Part shown: in pieces, positions 35,745 through 49,700 of the stretch
Numbering within the stretch: the stretch's first letter is position 1
Layout of the letters: each line of letters opens with the position of its first letter
Assembly (NCBI GenBank): GCA_024305405.1
Contig: JAKNDB010000087.1
Coordinates: forward strand, 4,528,501 to 4,592,500
DNA length: 64,000 nucleotides
From: Dirofilaria immitis
Taxonomy: Eukaryota; Nematoda; Chromadorea; Rhabditida; Onchocercidae
Direction: 5' to 3'
Translations under genes and position numbers: made by a program
The notes under the pieces: generated by a model
Told to the model about the DNA's origin: nothing
The model's database searches: none
Seen by the model: only the letters and a program-made list of their open reading frames with translations

Positions 35745-35769
35745 ATGAACTCATATATATATATATATT
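35745..35769 (+). repeat. Second copy of the GAACTC(AT)n motif
   Basis: The sequence GGGATGAACTCAT followed by an AT run repeats the 5' part of the tRNA-Sec relic 120 bp downstream, and here the GGATGAACTC matches a normal tRNA-Sec 5' half better than the first copy does. This suggests a rearranged or partly duplicated tRNA-Sec locus. Confidence 0.5.
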
Positions 35770-38700
35770 AACGATTTTGGGCCTTGTTATTTAAAAAATT
35801 AAGGATTATTATTAGCCACTGAACAACATCTGAAGTTTAATTTCCATTTTCATTTAGCGATAGTCCAATCTTATTTTCTGCTAAAATAGTGAGTCGCAGT
35901 TATTTAACCATCTTCTTCATTCACCCTAAGTTTTAATGATTGTTCATCTTTTAGCAAAAAGTTTTGTTACTTTTGCCATCACTACGGTGATATAAAAAAA
36001 TATTTGCAATTTTTTTGCTAACCTGATATTCACTTCATGCAATATACTTAATTTATTTGACAAAATGAAAATGAGCCAAGATCGTTAAGTAAATAGACAG
36101 ATTTATTGTATCTTTACAGAAGTATAATGCAAATACTTTTTGCAAAATGTAAACTAAATTTTTAAAGTTTCAATATTTGAAAATGAAGCGTTTATCTAAA
36201 ATGTTCATACTCCATACTTATGAGCAATAATCTAATATACCTAAAAATGAATGGCAAATAATAAAGTTAAAAGTAATCATATAAAACATTAAAGAAAAAA
36301 AAACATGTAGATAGCCAATTAGATGAAAGTACAGACTGCTTCTCTTTCCAATATCAGCCAACCTGATTAAATGTAAAATATGTGTACAAGTTAAAGGAAT
36401 GCGATAACTCTATTAATCATGTAATAGTTTTTGATAAATTTTTTTGGTCCTGCTAATTTTTGTTTTTAAAAAAGGCAAAACTTCAGTAATCAATATATTT
36501 TTAAAATAGTTTCATAAATCATTCTTTAAATGATGAAATCCTATTTCTGACTTTCTTGCAATTAACTTGTATTTTGAGAGAAGGTCATCCAGAAACATAA
36601 ATGAATTTAATTTCCAAATAGAAATTATTTATTTGTAGAGACAAATTTTATTTATTATCTTTCAACTAAATATTGGAATAATTCGCAGCTTTTCAGCTTT
36701 TATCATTTCCACTTCTACTTTTCGGCCATTGATTTAAATTTATGACATATGTTATAATATGATAAAATATCAGCATGCAAATAAAAAGAAATCTGATTTA
36801 TATAAATGCTTTTCATTTCTTTAAAGAACATCTCTTCAGATTTATGTATTCACCTTTACTTCCTCCTATTCATCCTTATACGAGTTTTTTAATTGGAAAG
36901 AATTTGATAACATTTAAATTTAGCTAACTTATTAGAAATTAGCTAGGAAACAAGGAAATGATAGCAATTTATATATTTTTATTTTTTGCAAAAAAATAAC
37001 CCTTTTCCAACAAATCCATAAATAAGTAGAATCTGCTAACTGAATTATCAGACAAATGAAAAGGCAGAGAAGAGCAAACATTTGCTAGAATTGCCTCAAA
37101 CTTCAATACATTAATATATCTGATTGCTTGCCAGCTAAATGGAATCAAAGGAATGATTTATTTTCTCACTCGCTTTTACAAGAGTAAAAATTTTAAAATT
37201 AAAATCGAGTGCATCAAATCAGTATCTTCTAAATGTTTTTGATAGATCTTTGATAAATGACGCATGATGAATTCATCTCAATCTACGATTAGGATGAAAG
37301 AGAATAAAATTCTAGCAAAATAATAAGACAAGATAAAAAAAAAAAAAGATACAGAAATGAAAAAAGAATTGGAAATGAAAAAAATGAACAGCATTAACGT
37401 ATTTGATTTATTTATAGGATATGAGCTCATCCTGTGAACAAATCGAAATTTTTATGTGAGAATACTGAAATAAAGAAATGATAATTTAATCGAGACAAAA
37501 TTAATGACCGATGTCATATAAAATAATTTTTTTTCATATGTTACAGTGCGTTAGAGATTTTTAGAAGTATTATTGGATATAGATCAAAAATATATAAGTC
37601 TTCAACTTGTGTTGTAAAAGATAATATTGAATTTACTGTTTCAAAGTTGAAATTTCAATACTCTTCGAAGATTACTGTAAAATTTAAAAGAAATCAAAAA
37701 TAGAAACTTCGTTCTGTTTATTTTTGGAAGTGCGGAATTGCTATTTAGAAGTTTTATTATTCGTTTGAAGTAGCTAGTGCCAGAGATAAATTAGTTATAG
37801 TTTGCGATTAAAAGAAATGAAATTTGGATTGAAGAAATAGCGGTGAAATAAAATTTTCAATTTGATTACTGAAATTTGCATGAAGAAAGAGCCACACGAA
37901 TATGGAAAATAATAAACTGGCCTAGACATTGAATAGAACAACATAGTAAATCTCTTGGCAATTACTGAGTCAATTAGGTAATTTCAATTAAATGAATATT
38001 ATTCGATCAGAAATGAGTATTTGAATATCGTTTAGGCAATAATTTCTTTCTTTTTCAAAAAGTAATGACCACAATTCAGAAGTATTCTGATTACCTTATT
38101 CGTAATCTTCAATTTTAATGCGGTATTTTAAGCGTGACTTCTTAGAGATGTGAATATTTTTGTTTGTGTCAAGAAATTTGTTTCATTTCCACGAAAGTTC
38201 TGAAATTGATGCGTAGGAGAGATTTGTGATGCCAAAGAGCAGTAAGTAGCAAAGCACGATTGCTAGAGAAAGTTCGTATGAAACATAGAAAATAATATCA
38301 TCATCTTAAGTAAAAAAAATCATAGAGATTACAATCGCAGAAATAGTCTGCTATGATTTCCGAGACAAATTGTCACAATAGCAGTTTTTTTAAACCAGAA
38401 CTCATCGACTTCTCCCGATGCATTCACATCAGTCTCCAGATGCACTCTACTTAGAAATATTGGAGTTATGAACAAGGAATTACTAATGAATCGCTAATGA
38501 ATTTAAAAAATTCCCTAAATTTTCTCATCATATTCAAGCATCAAGCAAGTCATTGCAAATCTCATAACGTTTTTGTTCTGGGAATTCAAGAAATGCTAGC
38601 AACAGCAAAATTAATTATTATTGTAGCATGCTGATTTTGCCTGGACATTAGCACATTCACATATTCTTTGCCTCATTTCATAGTTTTAATCGTTCCGCTA

Positions 38701-40732
38701 TATCATTTTCGAACTTCTTCTTTTCTTACAACGACAATCGGCTTTCTGTATCACATTTGTAGAGAATGGTCGAAATGAATGGAAAGAAGGGATGGGAAAC
38801 GAATGCGAGTTGGTTTGATTATTTCTTCTGTTAAGTTTTTGTTTTGCTAAATTTCACTAACTTATTTCCTGTATTTCGCAATATTGGATCGAAGGATCGA
38901 TAAAGCAATTTTTTCGCTTTTTGGTTGTAGCAAACACGTATCTTAAAGGTGAAGTCAGTGTGAATAACAGGTGGATGAAATTTCTGATATTTTTGAACGC
39001 AATATCAGGAAGATACTGGGAGAGATGAAGTGCGTGATTTCTTTTGCATTCATAAAAAGTTCGTAATATGTGAAAGAATTGCTTTTTTAAATATAGGCCT
39101 TCTGCATTGTAACTGTTTGATGAAAGCTGTGCATTTTGAATTAATCCTCATTTCTCATTTCTATAAATTTCTTGCTATCTACTACATCTATTATTGCATT
39201 TTTGAATTTAAATTAATAAATTCATAATATTTTTAATGGTATAAGAATTTTATATAATAAAGTGCAGTCGTTGGGCAAAAAAATAACGTCTGCAAAGAAG
39301 TAATAAGGAACGTTTGAAATTGTACATTTAATCATACAAAGAAAGGTATTTGTTTAAATTGTCTTGAAAATATTGTACTTTTCGAACAAAATTATGATTT
39401 CATTGAAATAACTTTTCTTTTTCGAAGATTCCTTTAATTAATTATTGCAATATTAGTTAATCGCAGTAATGAATTGAAGAAATGGAAAACGTTAATGTTA
39501 ATATGCGTCATTTATTTGAGTGAAGGAAATATGCTTACGCAAAATTTTTTTGTTCTTTCTTCATCTCTTCATTTTTAAAAATTAAGATATTACATCTTTA
39601 GAAGCAGTTTATAATGGAAAAGCTGTGCAAGATTTAGACTTAGCGGATTTTGTGTTTTGATATGTAAATTAGAGCTGGAGATATTTGATACAATCATGAA
39701 GATTTTGAGAAGTTGGAAAATTTCTGTACAATTGAACAAGGTACCAATACTTCCATTCAAAGGATTTCACTGTTTACTAATTGATAATAAAATGTTGCTG
39801 CGCGGTATGATTTCATGTTTGTGATTTGATTGCATTTTCAACTAATTGGTTACCACCCATCCTAATTAAGTCTGTGCAGTTCCAGTTATCCTTTTCCAGC
39901 TGGAAGAAGTGTTGAAGTCGATCATAAATAGAAATTTAAAAAACTGGAAATATTGAGAAAAATCTTAGCAGTATATCTATCGCTACAACATAATAACAGT
40001 TTAATGATGTAATAGATTTTATCTAAGCTTTGTGTGTGATAAATTCTTGATTATTCGTCGAATAGACATTTTTCTCTGCTGTGAAAGATTTTATTAAAAT
40101 GAATTGGATAATTGAATAATTAATTTATCGGTTCAGATAATCTCAGACTTCTTAAATATCATCATATTATCGTCTTTGTCATTTTGCACCAAAGAAAAAA
40201 GAAATAGAAAATTTTCTTTTCTTCTGATATTTTTAATTTTTTAAATATATTTTCATTTCTCATAGTATGATCCTTTTTTGATAACTGTTTCTTCCGCTGA
40301 TATACTTACTTCATCGACTATTCAAGTCAAATATTTCATAAATACTACTGATTTTAATTTTCCAATCTGATTAGTCTTAATTTTGATTTTTGACGAAATT
40401 TGAATTTCATGTCATAAAAGTTATCCTTAATGATATTTGCGTTTTTCTAGCTAGTGATAACCATGATATCATAATTTGGTGAGAAGCATGAATTCAAAAT
40501 TCAGACATGGAGTATTTCCAAAATGTTTTTTCAATGTTTAAAATTTTAATTTGAATTTTATTTCAGAGAGAAATGTGAAATGAATACCTATATTTAATAC
40601 TGTGAATTATATTTCTGAGAAGAGGTTAAAATGTACCTCAGGGCTCAGAAGATTCGGTATTTTTATCTCAATGTTCAATACTAATCACGTTTGCAATATC
40701 CTCTTATAGCATCACGCTCAGAGAAATTTAAA
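35770..40732. other. 5-kb AT-rich intergenic region upstream of the PLC-gamma gene
   Basis: I read this on both strands and saw only short random frames and poly-A/T runs. There is an acceptor-like CTCTTATAG at about 40709, 24 bp before the PLC-gamma start codon, which may be the trans-splice site. Promoter elements for the PLC gene should be in the right-hand part. Confidence 0.5.
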
Positions 40733-43700
40733 ATGGAAAAAGTATTTCATGCAATGGAATTGGGTAATTCTTGTCTGATAAAACAAATAATAAATTAAAA
40801 ATTGTAATGACGACCATATCTCATTGCTATAAATAGCTTCTTATGGCAATGACTTACAAAATTTAATAAGATGACAAATCATATTTTGTAAATACTGCTA
40901 AAGTACCAGTATCATGGATTTTAAGAATCCGTTTTATTACTAATATTTTTTATATTAGGAAATTTTTTTTAAGTATAATATATGCATTTTTCTAAGCATA
41001 CGACAGAGTCTTAAATTTATCATTGATTGTCTAGGTCACAATGTTTACAAACTTCTATTGCTAAAGCGACGGGATCCAGTACAGAAAAAACTTACATATA
41101 ATCGTGAAACGAGGCAACTGTTTTTGTCAAAACTGGATAGTTCTGACAAGGTTAAAAATACTCACCTAAAAATATTTTGTATGCTTTGTAGGTCTGTTCC
41201 GGCCTTATTGTATATTTCTCATATTTTTAACATTATGAAAATACTTGATGTATGGTTTTGATATCTTGGCTTACATTTGTAATGGGAATTGAAAATTAAA
41301 TAAAATTAAGCAGTGATGTGACCCAAAAGATTACTGTAAAATAATCTTTGATGCAGTGTCATCTCAATAATATCAGAAATTTTTTTGAAAACTTCAGTTT
41401 TCATAGATCAGAAAAAATCAAATCGAAAAAATCAAAAACTGTTCATAATACAGGCTTTTTTATAAATTTAAACTGCTTGCATTTCAGAGTAATAATAAAA
41501 CACTACGCTTAGATTTGCGAGTAATGAAGGAAGTGCATACACTTGATTTTAAACTGAGGAAAATTAAAATCGGTGACAAATGGGAAAAAGATAAAGAAAT
41601 CAAGCAGTTTAATGCAGCCAGAATATTAGTTCTTGGTTACACAACAAGTTTTAATTTGCGGTATTGGATTTTGTTATGTGAGTAACCACATGTTGAAGTA
41701 TACGAAAATCTAGTAACGTTTAAAATATTTATTTTTATATTTCATAAAGCTTTGACAATTTAGAGTAATTAAATATGAAGATTTTCAGTTATAACGATTG
41801 ACATAATCACATAAATTATTGAATAGAAAATTTAAGGCTATTTGATTTACTAAAAAGATGAATTTTTTAGTTGATACGGAAGATTTATGTCGAATGTGGT
41901 ATCAGGGTATTCACTACCTGATGCTCGATACAATTTCTGCTTGTCATGCACTCGTTATGGAACGATGGCTTAGAAAAGAATTTTATAATATTACTGGATA
42001 TGATCTTGAAAACCCTTGGTAAGCTCGAATTATAAACGTTTATACATAAAAAGCAAACTTGTAATTTTTTTTATGTCACTATCAGTAAGCCGACAGTCAC
42101 ATATTGCAGTATTCAAATGTGAAAACGAATGATTTTTGGTATGATAACCATAATTATAAAGGTTGTGGAATAACGAGATTACTTTTATCAAAATGACGGG
42201 AAATGATGAATAGAGCATTTATTTTGTCAAAACTATAAGAAAAGATTACTAAACCATTCATAAAGATAGATTCTGCAAGTCGAAGAATTTTATTAGTGTT
42301 TTTAAATCAGCATACTGTAAAATTAATTTTTCATGGTTTTTCTCTTAGAATAGATTAGGATTCCTTATTTGTTACCGTCATCTTCATATTTGCTCAGTTT
42401 GCAGCATAACGGTAAAACATATGAAGGCTTTTGTACAAATAAGTTTGCAGTTTAAAGTCCAATCAAAGCAACTACAGGAAGTTTGTGAGGCAAGTTATCT
42501 GACTTCAGAGAAGCTTAAATCATTCCCAATAAATTGATTTGAAAATATATTAACTAAGATTAGAGCATATTTCCTAATGATTTGGTTACAAAAATTTTAC
42601 TGTAGTAGTTTTTATCAATGTTCGTAACTTCTTTACTATTTGGTTAAGACTTTTGGTTTACTTCAGGAGACTATGTATTATGATACTTTCTGCAAACGCT
42701 TATCGCAAACTTTTGCATACTAATTCCGTAAGTTGCGAAATTTCGTATTTTTAACTTTTCAAGCAATTACATTATCTGCTTATCTTTATCAAAGCGCCTT
42801 TTTTCACTGTGTTTGCAATTATGCTCATTATGTTCTCCATAACTGATTCTGAACTAGTCGTGTTGATTTGATATTGCATCCTTCCATCGATTTTATTACA
42901 TTAATATTTCAATTCTTTCATACCTTCAAAATTTTCCACACTTTTACAGTTTTTCGCAGAACATTTTGGGGCTTATTCAGACGATATGGCTGTTGTTAGC
43001 TTCAATAATTTTTTACGGTTTCATAAAGACAAACAAAATGTGAGTGACACTAAGCATTTTTGCCTTCGAGTGATTTCTTTTTCTTCCTTAACAATTTCTT
43101 TCAATTTTAACTGATTACCTTTTTGAATCTCTAGTCACTGTAACATTGATATCATAAATAACAGTGCATATTTCATCACAAGAGCATACAATTAAAATTT
43201 TCAGGATGAAATGGGAATGATGCGTGATAGAGCCAGCGATTTTCTTAGGCGTTTCTTAAGAGAATGGGATCCATACAGAGATGTTCCTGAACCGGTCCTT
43301 AGCGTTGCTGAAGTATGGCTTTTTTCATCGAATTTCTATGATTTTACTCGTGAAACTGATTACTGTGAAATTTATTATAATTATTTTAACAATTATAATT
43401 TCATGGTTTCAATATCTTTTTGCGCACTTGAATAAATTTTATCAAATTTTATTTGTCAAAAAAATTGAGGAATACTATTTGCAGTTCTGTGATTTTCTTT
43501 TTCTCGAGAAAATTCATTGTGGGATTCTGTTAACGAGAATGTTATACATGACATGAATCGTCCATTAAGTCACTATTGGATTGCTTCATCGCATAACACG
43601 TAAATCTTATGGTTATGTAAATCTGAAGGACTTGTCGTTCCGTATTGGAGAATTGAAATTGATTTCATCATAAATTAATATAGATAATTTTCACCGAGAA

Positions 43701-46700
43701 TGCTGCAAAAGTTAAAATAATTTTAGATATCTTACTGGTGATCAGTTGATGAGTGAATCGTCATTGGATACATATGCTCGGGCTTTGCTTATGGGTTGTA
43801 GATGTGTTGAACGTATGCTTTTATTTATTTGATTGGTATTAATAATTACGTATTTGATTAAATGAAAGGAAATATTTTATGAAAAATATAAAGTGTAGAG
43901 TTTTTTTGTTACATGATGATATAGATAGTAAAAACAAAATTTATCGATATGTAAAACAGTTATCAGATTTGATTTCACTTAATTTATAACAGAAAATATT
44001 TTGAAGCAAGTGAGAAATTTAAATTTAATTGTGAAATGCTAGTGAATTAAAGTAATGAACGACGTAATATTTAAATGGTTTTCGATTATGATCACTGTAT
44101 TTTCAGTTGACTGTTGGGATGGACAAAGAGAAGTTCAGGTGAAATACAAGATATCGTTATTTATCATGGTTATACGATGACTAGTAAAATCAATTTGCGT
44201 GATGTACTTTACACTATTCGTCATTACGCTTTTATTAACAGCGAGTAAGTTTTACGAATAAATAATGCTAAATTATATGGAATAAACACTGAGGATACAT
44301 CTGGTATGTATTTTTCAGTATCACTTTAATAATAGGAGTTTGTGTATTTGTAGTTATTCGCTTTAAAAATTGTAACATATTGGTTTAAATCGATTAAAAT
44401 CAAAGTCATATATTTGATATTATTTAAAAATAAAGCTTAAAAAAACTAGTCATCTATAAGTAGTCATCATAAAACCAGTGGTAAATGAATTCAGGTTTCC
44501 AGTGATTCTTTCGATCGAAAACAATTGTTCGCTACCGGTTCAACGCTTGCTTGCTCGTGAAATCAGAGAAATTCTTGGAGATTATTTACTCACAGCTCCA
44601 GTTAGTCGTGAAGAAACTTGTCTACCATCTCCGGCAGCTTTGAAGCGGAAAATTATCTTAAAACATAAAAACTGCCGACGGAAAGTGAAGATATTGCTTT
44701 ACAGCAGATTGATGAAGGTGAGTTTTCTGAACTTGCTATAAGGCTTTAGCATGACATGCTTTAATGTTTTTACGATTTAATTCTGTTTTTGCTCGTATTC
44801 TTGCTTGTGCTTTAATGAAAATTGAAAAGAGTTCATCTGCTATGATTGTCATGCATTTAAAAGATTAAAACTGTTTGGAAGCTGAAAAATTCGGTTTTTA
44901 TGTTCTGCAAAGGTTCCAATCATAATATTTTTCTCGTGAATCTATATATTTCATTGCGTTTACTTATCTTATTAAATGTATTCCAAATAATATTTTGTAT
45001 TCTAATTAAATAAAATAAATTCCAATTTTCTAGATTAAACGCCTGTTTGAGATTTTAACCAGTTTCAAAATTCTTATAGAAATTTCAGTGTTGTTTGAAA
45101 AAATTTAAGTTCAATTCGATTTATTTTTTCAGACCAAGAGCAAGATTTACTTTCGTTGAATTTTACTCGGCGAGGAATTCTATCATTAAAAAATGCAACA
45201 AATGATGTAGGTTGCGCAATTTCCATGTGTGAAAATACTGTTAGCCTCTAAACAATTTATTATTATAGATAATCACAAGTCCGAATTATTAGGGCAGTTA
45301 CTGCTATGGTTTCACATTCTAAATATGAATCACTGATTAAAAATTTTTCCAAATCGCAAATTTATGCGATTAATATTAACATTTAGGAATGGACAACTCA
45401 TTTATTTATATTGTTTCCGGATCGTTTATATTATATGTTGGAACAGTGCGAAAATAATATCAATAATCAAGGAATTTTGAGACGTCAAGATTCACTTGGA
45501 AACACACAGGATGATGAAAATCAGGTGATATTTTTGTGAAATATCATTACTCATTTTTCAAGGAAAACTTCTCATTAATTTAACAATTTCATTTAGGCAT
45601 TATTTTTGCATAGAATTTTCATTATAGGATGCCGTAACAAACTTGACAGGTTTTGGTGTTCCTCCAGAAGAAATACATGTTACGGAAGAATGGTTTCATG
45701 GTAAAACAGATCGGGATACAGCAAGAATGCGTCTTCTAGAACATAGGGATAAAGGCAATGGTCTTTTTTGGTTCGCGATTCAACTATTTTCATTGGCGAC
45801 TACTCTTTATCATTTTTGTAAGGATCTTTTAAGAGTATATGAAATATTGTATTTTTCCTTGATTGTTGCTGAAGCCTTTCTAATTGCTAAGTAGTCGATA
45901 TTAATGAGATAAAAGTTTCATTTGAGTGTTTTTATCAACTGAAATGGAATGAAAATGAAATATGAGTCATGGCAGTTTTAAATATAATGAGAATTTGTAT
46001 CACCATCAAATATGCGCTAGGATGATGAATGATTTTCCATTGAATCAAATCAAATAAAAATCAAATATGAATCGCTCAATTTCAGACATAATGAGGAAGT
46101 GCATCACTGTCGAATACGCACCAGGATGGTGAATGGCGAAAGAAAGTATTATTTTTGGAAAATAAGCAGATGGACACACTTTATGAACTTATATCGCACT
46201 ATACGAAAGAAAGATTAAGGACACCGAATTTTAGTACAACACTGGTCATTCCATGCCCACAACCTTGCCCTCATCTCGGAATGATGTGAGTTTTGAATCA
46301 GAAATATGAATGTTTTCGAATTGTTTTGAACTTTTTTGATTTTTATATTTATATATGACCCGTCGATATTCGTATATATGAATACAAATATCAGTCAGTG
46401 AAGAACAATATTATTCGAAGTGTTGAGTAATTTTGTCTCGATATCCAGTGCTTTTGAAGTCTTTGTGTTCAAGGAAACAAAAATGAAGTAGAAAAATCAA
46501 TTTATAAAGTGGAACTTTTTTTAACTAAAAGAATCATTTTTTTTCAGAGACATAAGTTGAGATGTTATATCTATTGTTTAGATGGTTCTGTGGAAAAACG
46601 GATAAAAATCGTGCCGAAGAATTGCTCAACACAACTCAACAAGATGGGGCTTTTTGCTGCGCTTTAGTTCTAATGACAAGAACGTTTTTGTGCTTTCTTT

Positions 46701-49700
46701 GAGGTGTATTTCATTTTATTCTTTAATTTGTTTATCTTGGAGTGCTTTTTTTGTAAATTGCTTGAAGTCAATCATTAAGATTGTACTATTTCATGAAGTT
46801 AAAGTTATGGAATTAGCGTTACATTTACAGAGTTGATGGCGAAATTTGGCATTATCATTTGAAACGGGATGGTCGAATTTTCGTTGTCAACCAAACAGTC
46901 TTCGAAAATTTAAATCAAATAGTTGAATACTACTCAACAAGAGAATTCGTTCGTGGAATTTGTCTGAAATATCCTATAGGCGAAAATGCAATTACTGATT
47001 ATACAGATGTACAGTTTAGAATTGACAGGACACCTGGTTGTTACATGGAACTCAAGGATATTGATAAGGAGGTAATAGGATTGATTTTATTTGATGAAGC
47101 ACAGTTTGTCATTTTTATTAGATTGCTTTGATTGGTTTCCGATGTTCTCAACTCATGGTATAAGAAATTTTGTTCGCGGAAGAATAAGTAACTATTTGGT
47201 AAAGTTATTAAATTGTAAATCGAGAAAGATTTTGTTACTCATGAATAGCAGCTCAAAAATTCAATAAAGTTATGTATAGGCACAATAATGAAGATGACTG
47301 GTAGAAGCCATCGACAGAGGCGACTATAAAAATTACTTTGTATGCTCGGAACGTCTAATAATGACAGTTTATCAATAATACTAATAGTATTCCCTTGCAA
47401 ATTTTATATTGTTATCTGTAAAGTTGCATATCTAGAATGTACTGCTGAGCAAATAAAAAGTGGGTTTATCTGGTTCATGCTTGAATTTTCATTAATTTTT
47501 TCAGATAAATTGTATTGCACTAACATATTCCTCTTGAAATTTACTACATAATTCATCAATTAAATTCAGATACTGGTTCGAGCTATAGAGCCGTATAATG
47601 GATCTCTTCCCAATGAACTTTCATTTCCTGCAAATGCAGTGATAAATGTGTTGAGGAAGGACGGCAATCGGTAAAAATTTTTTTGAGTGAAAACTCGTCT
47701 TGTAATACTGGGAAATTATATTTTATTTTTTTCGGAATCGATAAATTTAAATTTGAAATATTTTTTACGTCATGTTATAGTTGGCGTGGCAAATATGGCA
47801 ATCATTCAGGTTTTTTTCCATCTCGATGCGTTGTTGAACTAGAAACTTCAGATAATCAACAGGTACGTCATTAGAGCTTTTCTGAATCTTGATTATGTTT
47901 ATTCATTGATTTAGCAACTTCAGTAGTTACATATAAGTTTTCTAGAATGAATTGGGCGTATATGCAGCTATCGATTTGACTGATTCTTTGATTGAAGAAG
48001 TACCGTTTGAAGTTGCTGGTCGACCGTTTGCATTCAAAATCAAACGTGTTTCAGCGCATTGGAATCCAAGCGTATATTAATTTTATTATTCATAATTGGA
48101 CATTTGATTAGAGTAGAGTTAATATTTTAGCATTAATAAAAATGAATTTATTTTTTCAACTTAAAATGTTATTTAATAATGTTTTAGGAATATGTGTTGG
48201 CAGCCAATTCAAATGAAGATCGTGAAGATTGGTTAAATATCTTATTGGAACTGACAAGGACAGCTGTGGATCGCAATACCTTAATACGTACACGAGAAAA
48301 AATTTGCGAATAGCTTCCGAATTATCTGATTTGGTGGTCTATTGCCAGGCAGTCCCTTTCAATTCGCAGTTTGCAAGTATATTATATGTTATCATGCAGG
48401 TCTTTTAGTGATTTAATATTAGAGGACGACTGATTAATGTTATGGTTTTTCAGTAAATTAATAGTCTCATCATAATAAGTATTCATTTGTTTCGAAATTT
48501 AAGCGTAAAATGGACTGCGAAAAAAATTTGAAAAATGAAATAATCTAAAATTTTAGACATGTTCGGCATCATTTCATGTAATGCATTATATAATTATAAA
48601 TGTTGTTTAATAAGCAAATTTTTTGAATAGTCTCTCAAATGAGGAGGAAAATATATATTAGGAATAAAATTCGATAGGATCAATGGTTTTGTGGCATCCT
48701 TTTTCAGCTATTTCAATTTTAATGCTTTTACGTCTTCATCAAATGTTTTAGAAAGATAGAAGTGCAAAAGCTATATGAATTTATACTTAGTTTCTAAAAT
48801 ACTTCAATAGTGTGTTGTTTTTCAGTTGTCTTTTAATACAAAATTGTGGATTGGCATGGCGCTACTAAATAAAATAAAGATTGCAAAAATGTTGCAGCCC
48901 AAGGCAATTTTTATGAGATGTGCTCGTTCAGTGAAACGAAGTTTGAGAAATTGATGGAACGAGGTTTGGTTCAATTTAATTCTCGCCAGTTATCACGAGT
49001 TTACCCACAAGGTTCTCGTGTCACCTCAACAAATTATGATCCAGTACCGATGTGGAATGCTGCATGTCATATGGTTGCGCTGAACTACCAAACTGGTGAC
49101 AGAGTTGGTATTTAATAACATATTTGAAGGGATAAAGCAATCGATTGCTATTTGTATCTAATTTCCTTAATTTCTTTTCCAAGCACATTATGTTCTTAAT
49201 TCTATCTATTGTAAACAATAAATTTAAAAAAAATGATATATGAAGTTTTTGCCAAAAATGATTGTTCTTTATGATGTGATTTTATCTTATTTAGTTTATA
49301 GTTCATTTTTATTTCTTTTTAGATTTTTCATTTCGGGAGAATTGCTTTGCTTTTCGAAACAATACTTCATATGAAATTGTGAATTTTATTGAATGTAATT
49401 TCAAATGAACTTTGAATATAAATTTGGCGAGTAACTTTTTTCATTGGTTCATGTTCATGAATTTAAATATATAACATATGTTTTTACAGTCGATGCAATT
49501 GAATCAGGGTAAATTTATGGCAAATGGTCAATGTGGATACGTGCTGAAACCATCTTATATGATCGATGAAATGTTTTCTCCAGATGCTGCCGAAGTAGTG
49601 TCTACGTCCTGTCCTATCATTCTTACTATTCATGTAAGCATTTAATCGTTGTGCTATTTTGGGCTAAGCAATCTTTTAAAGTTTTTAGTCAGGCGAAACA

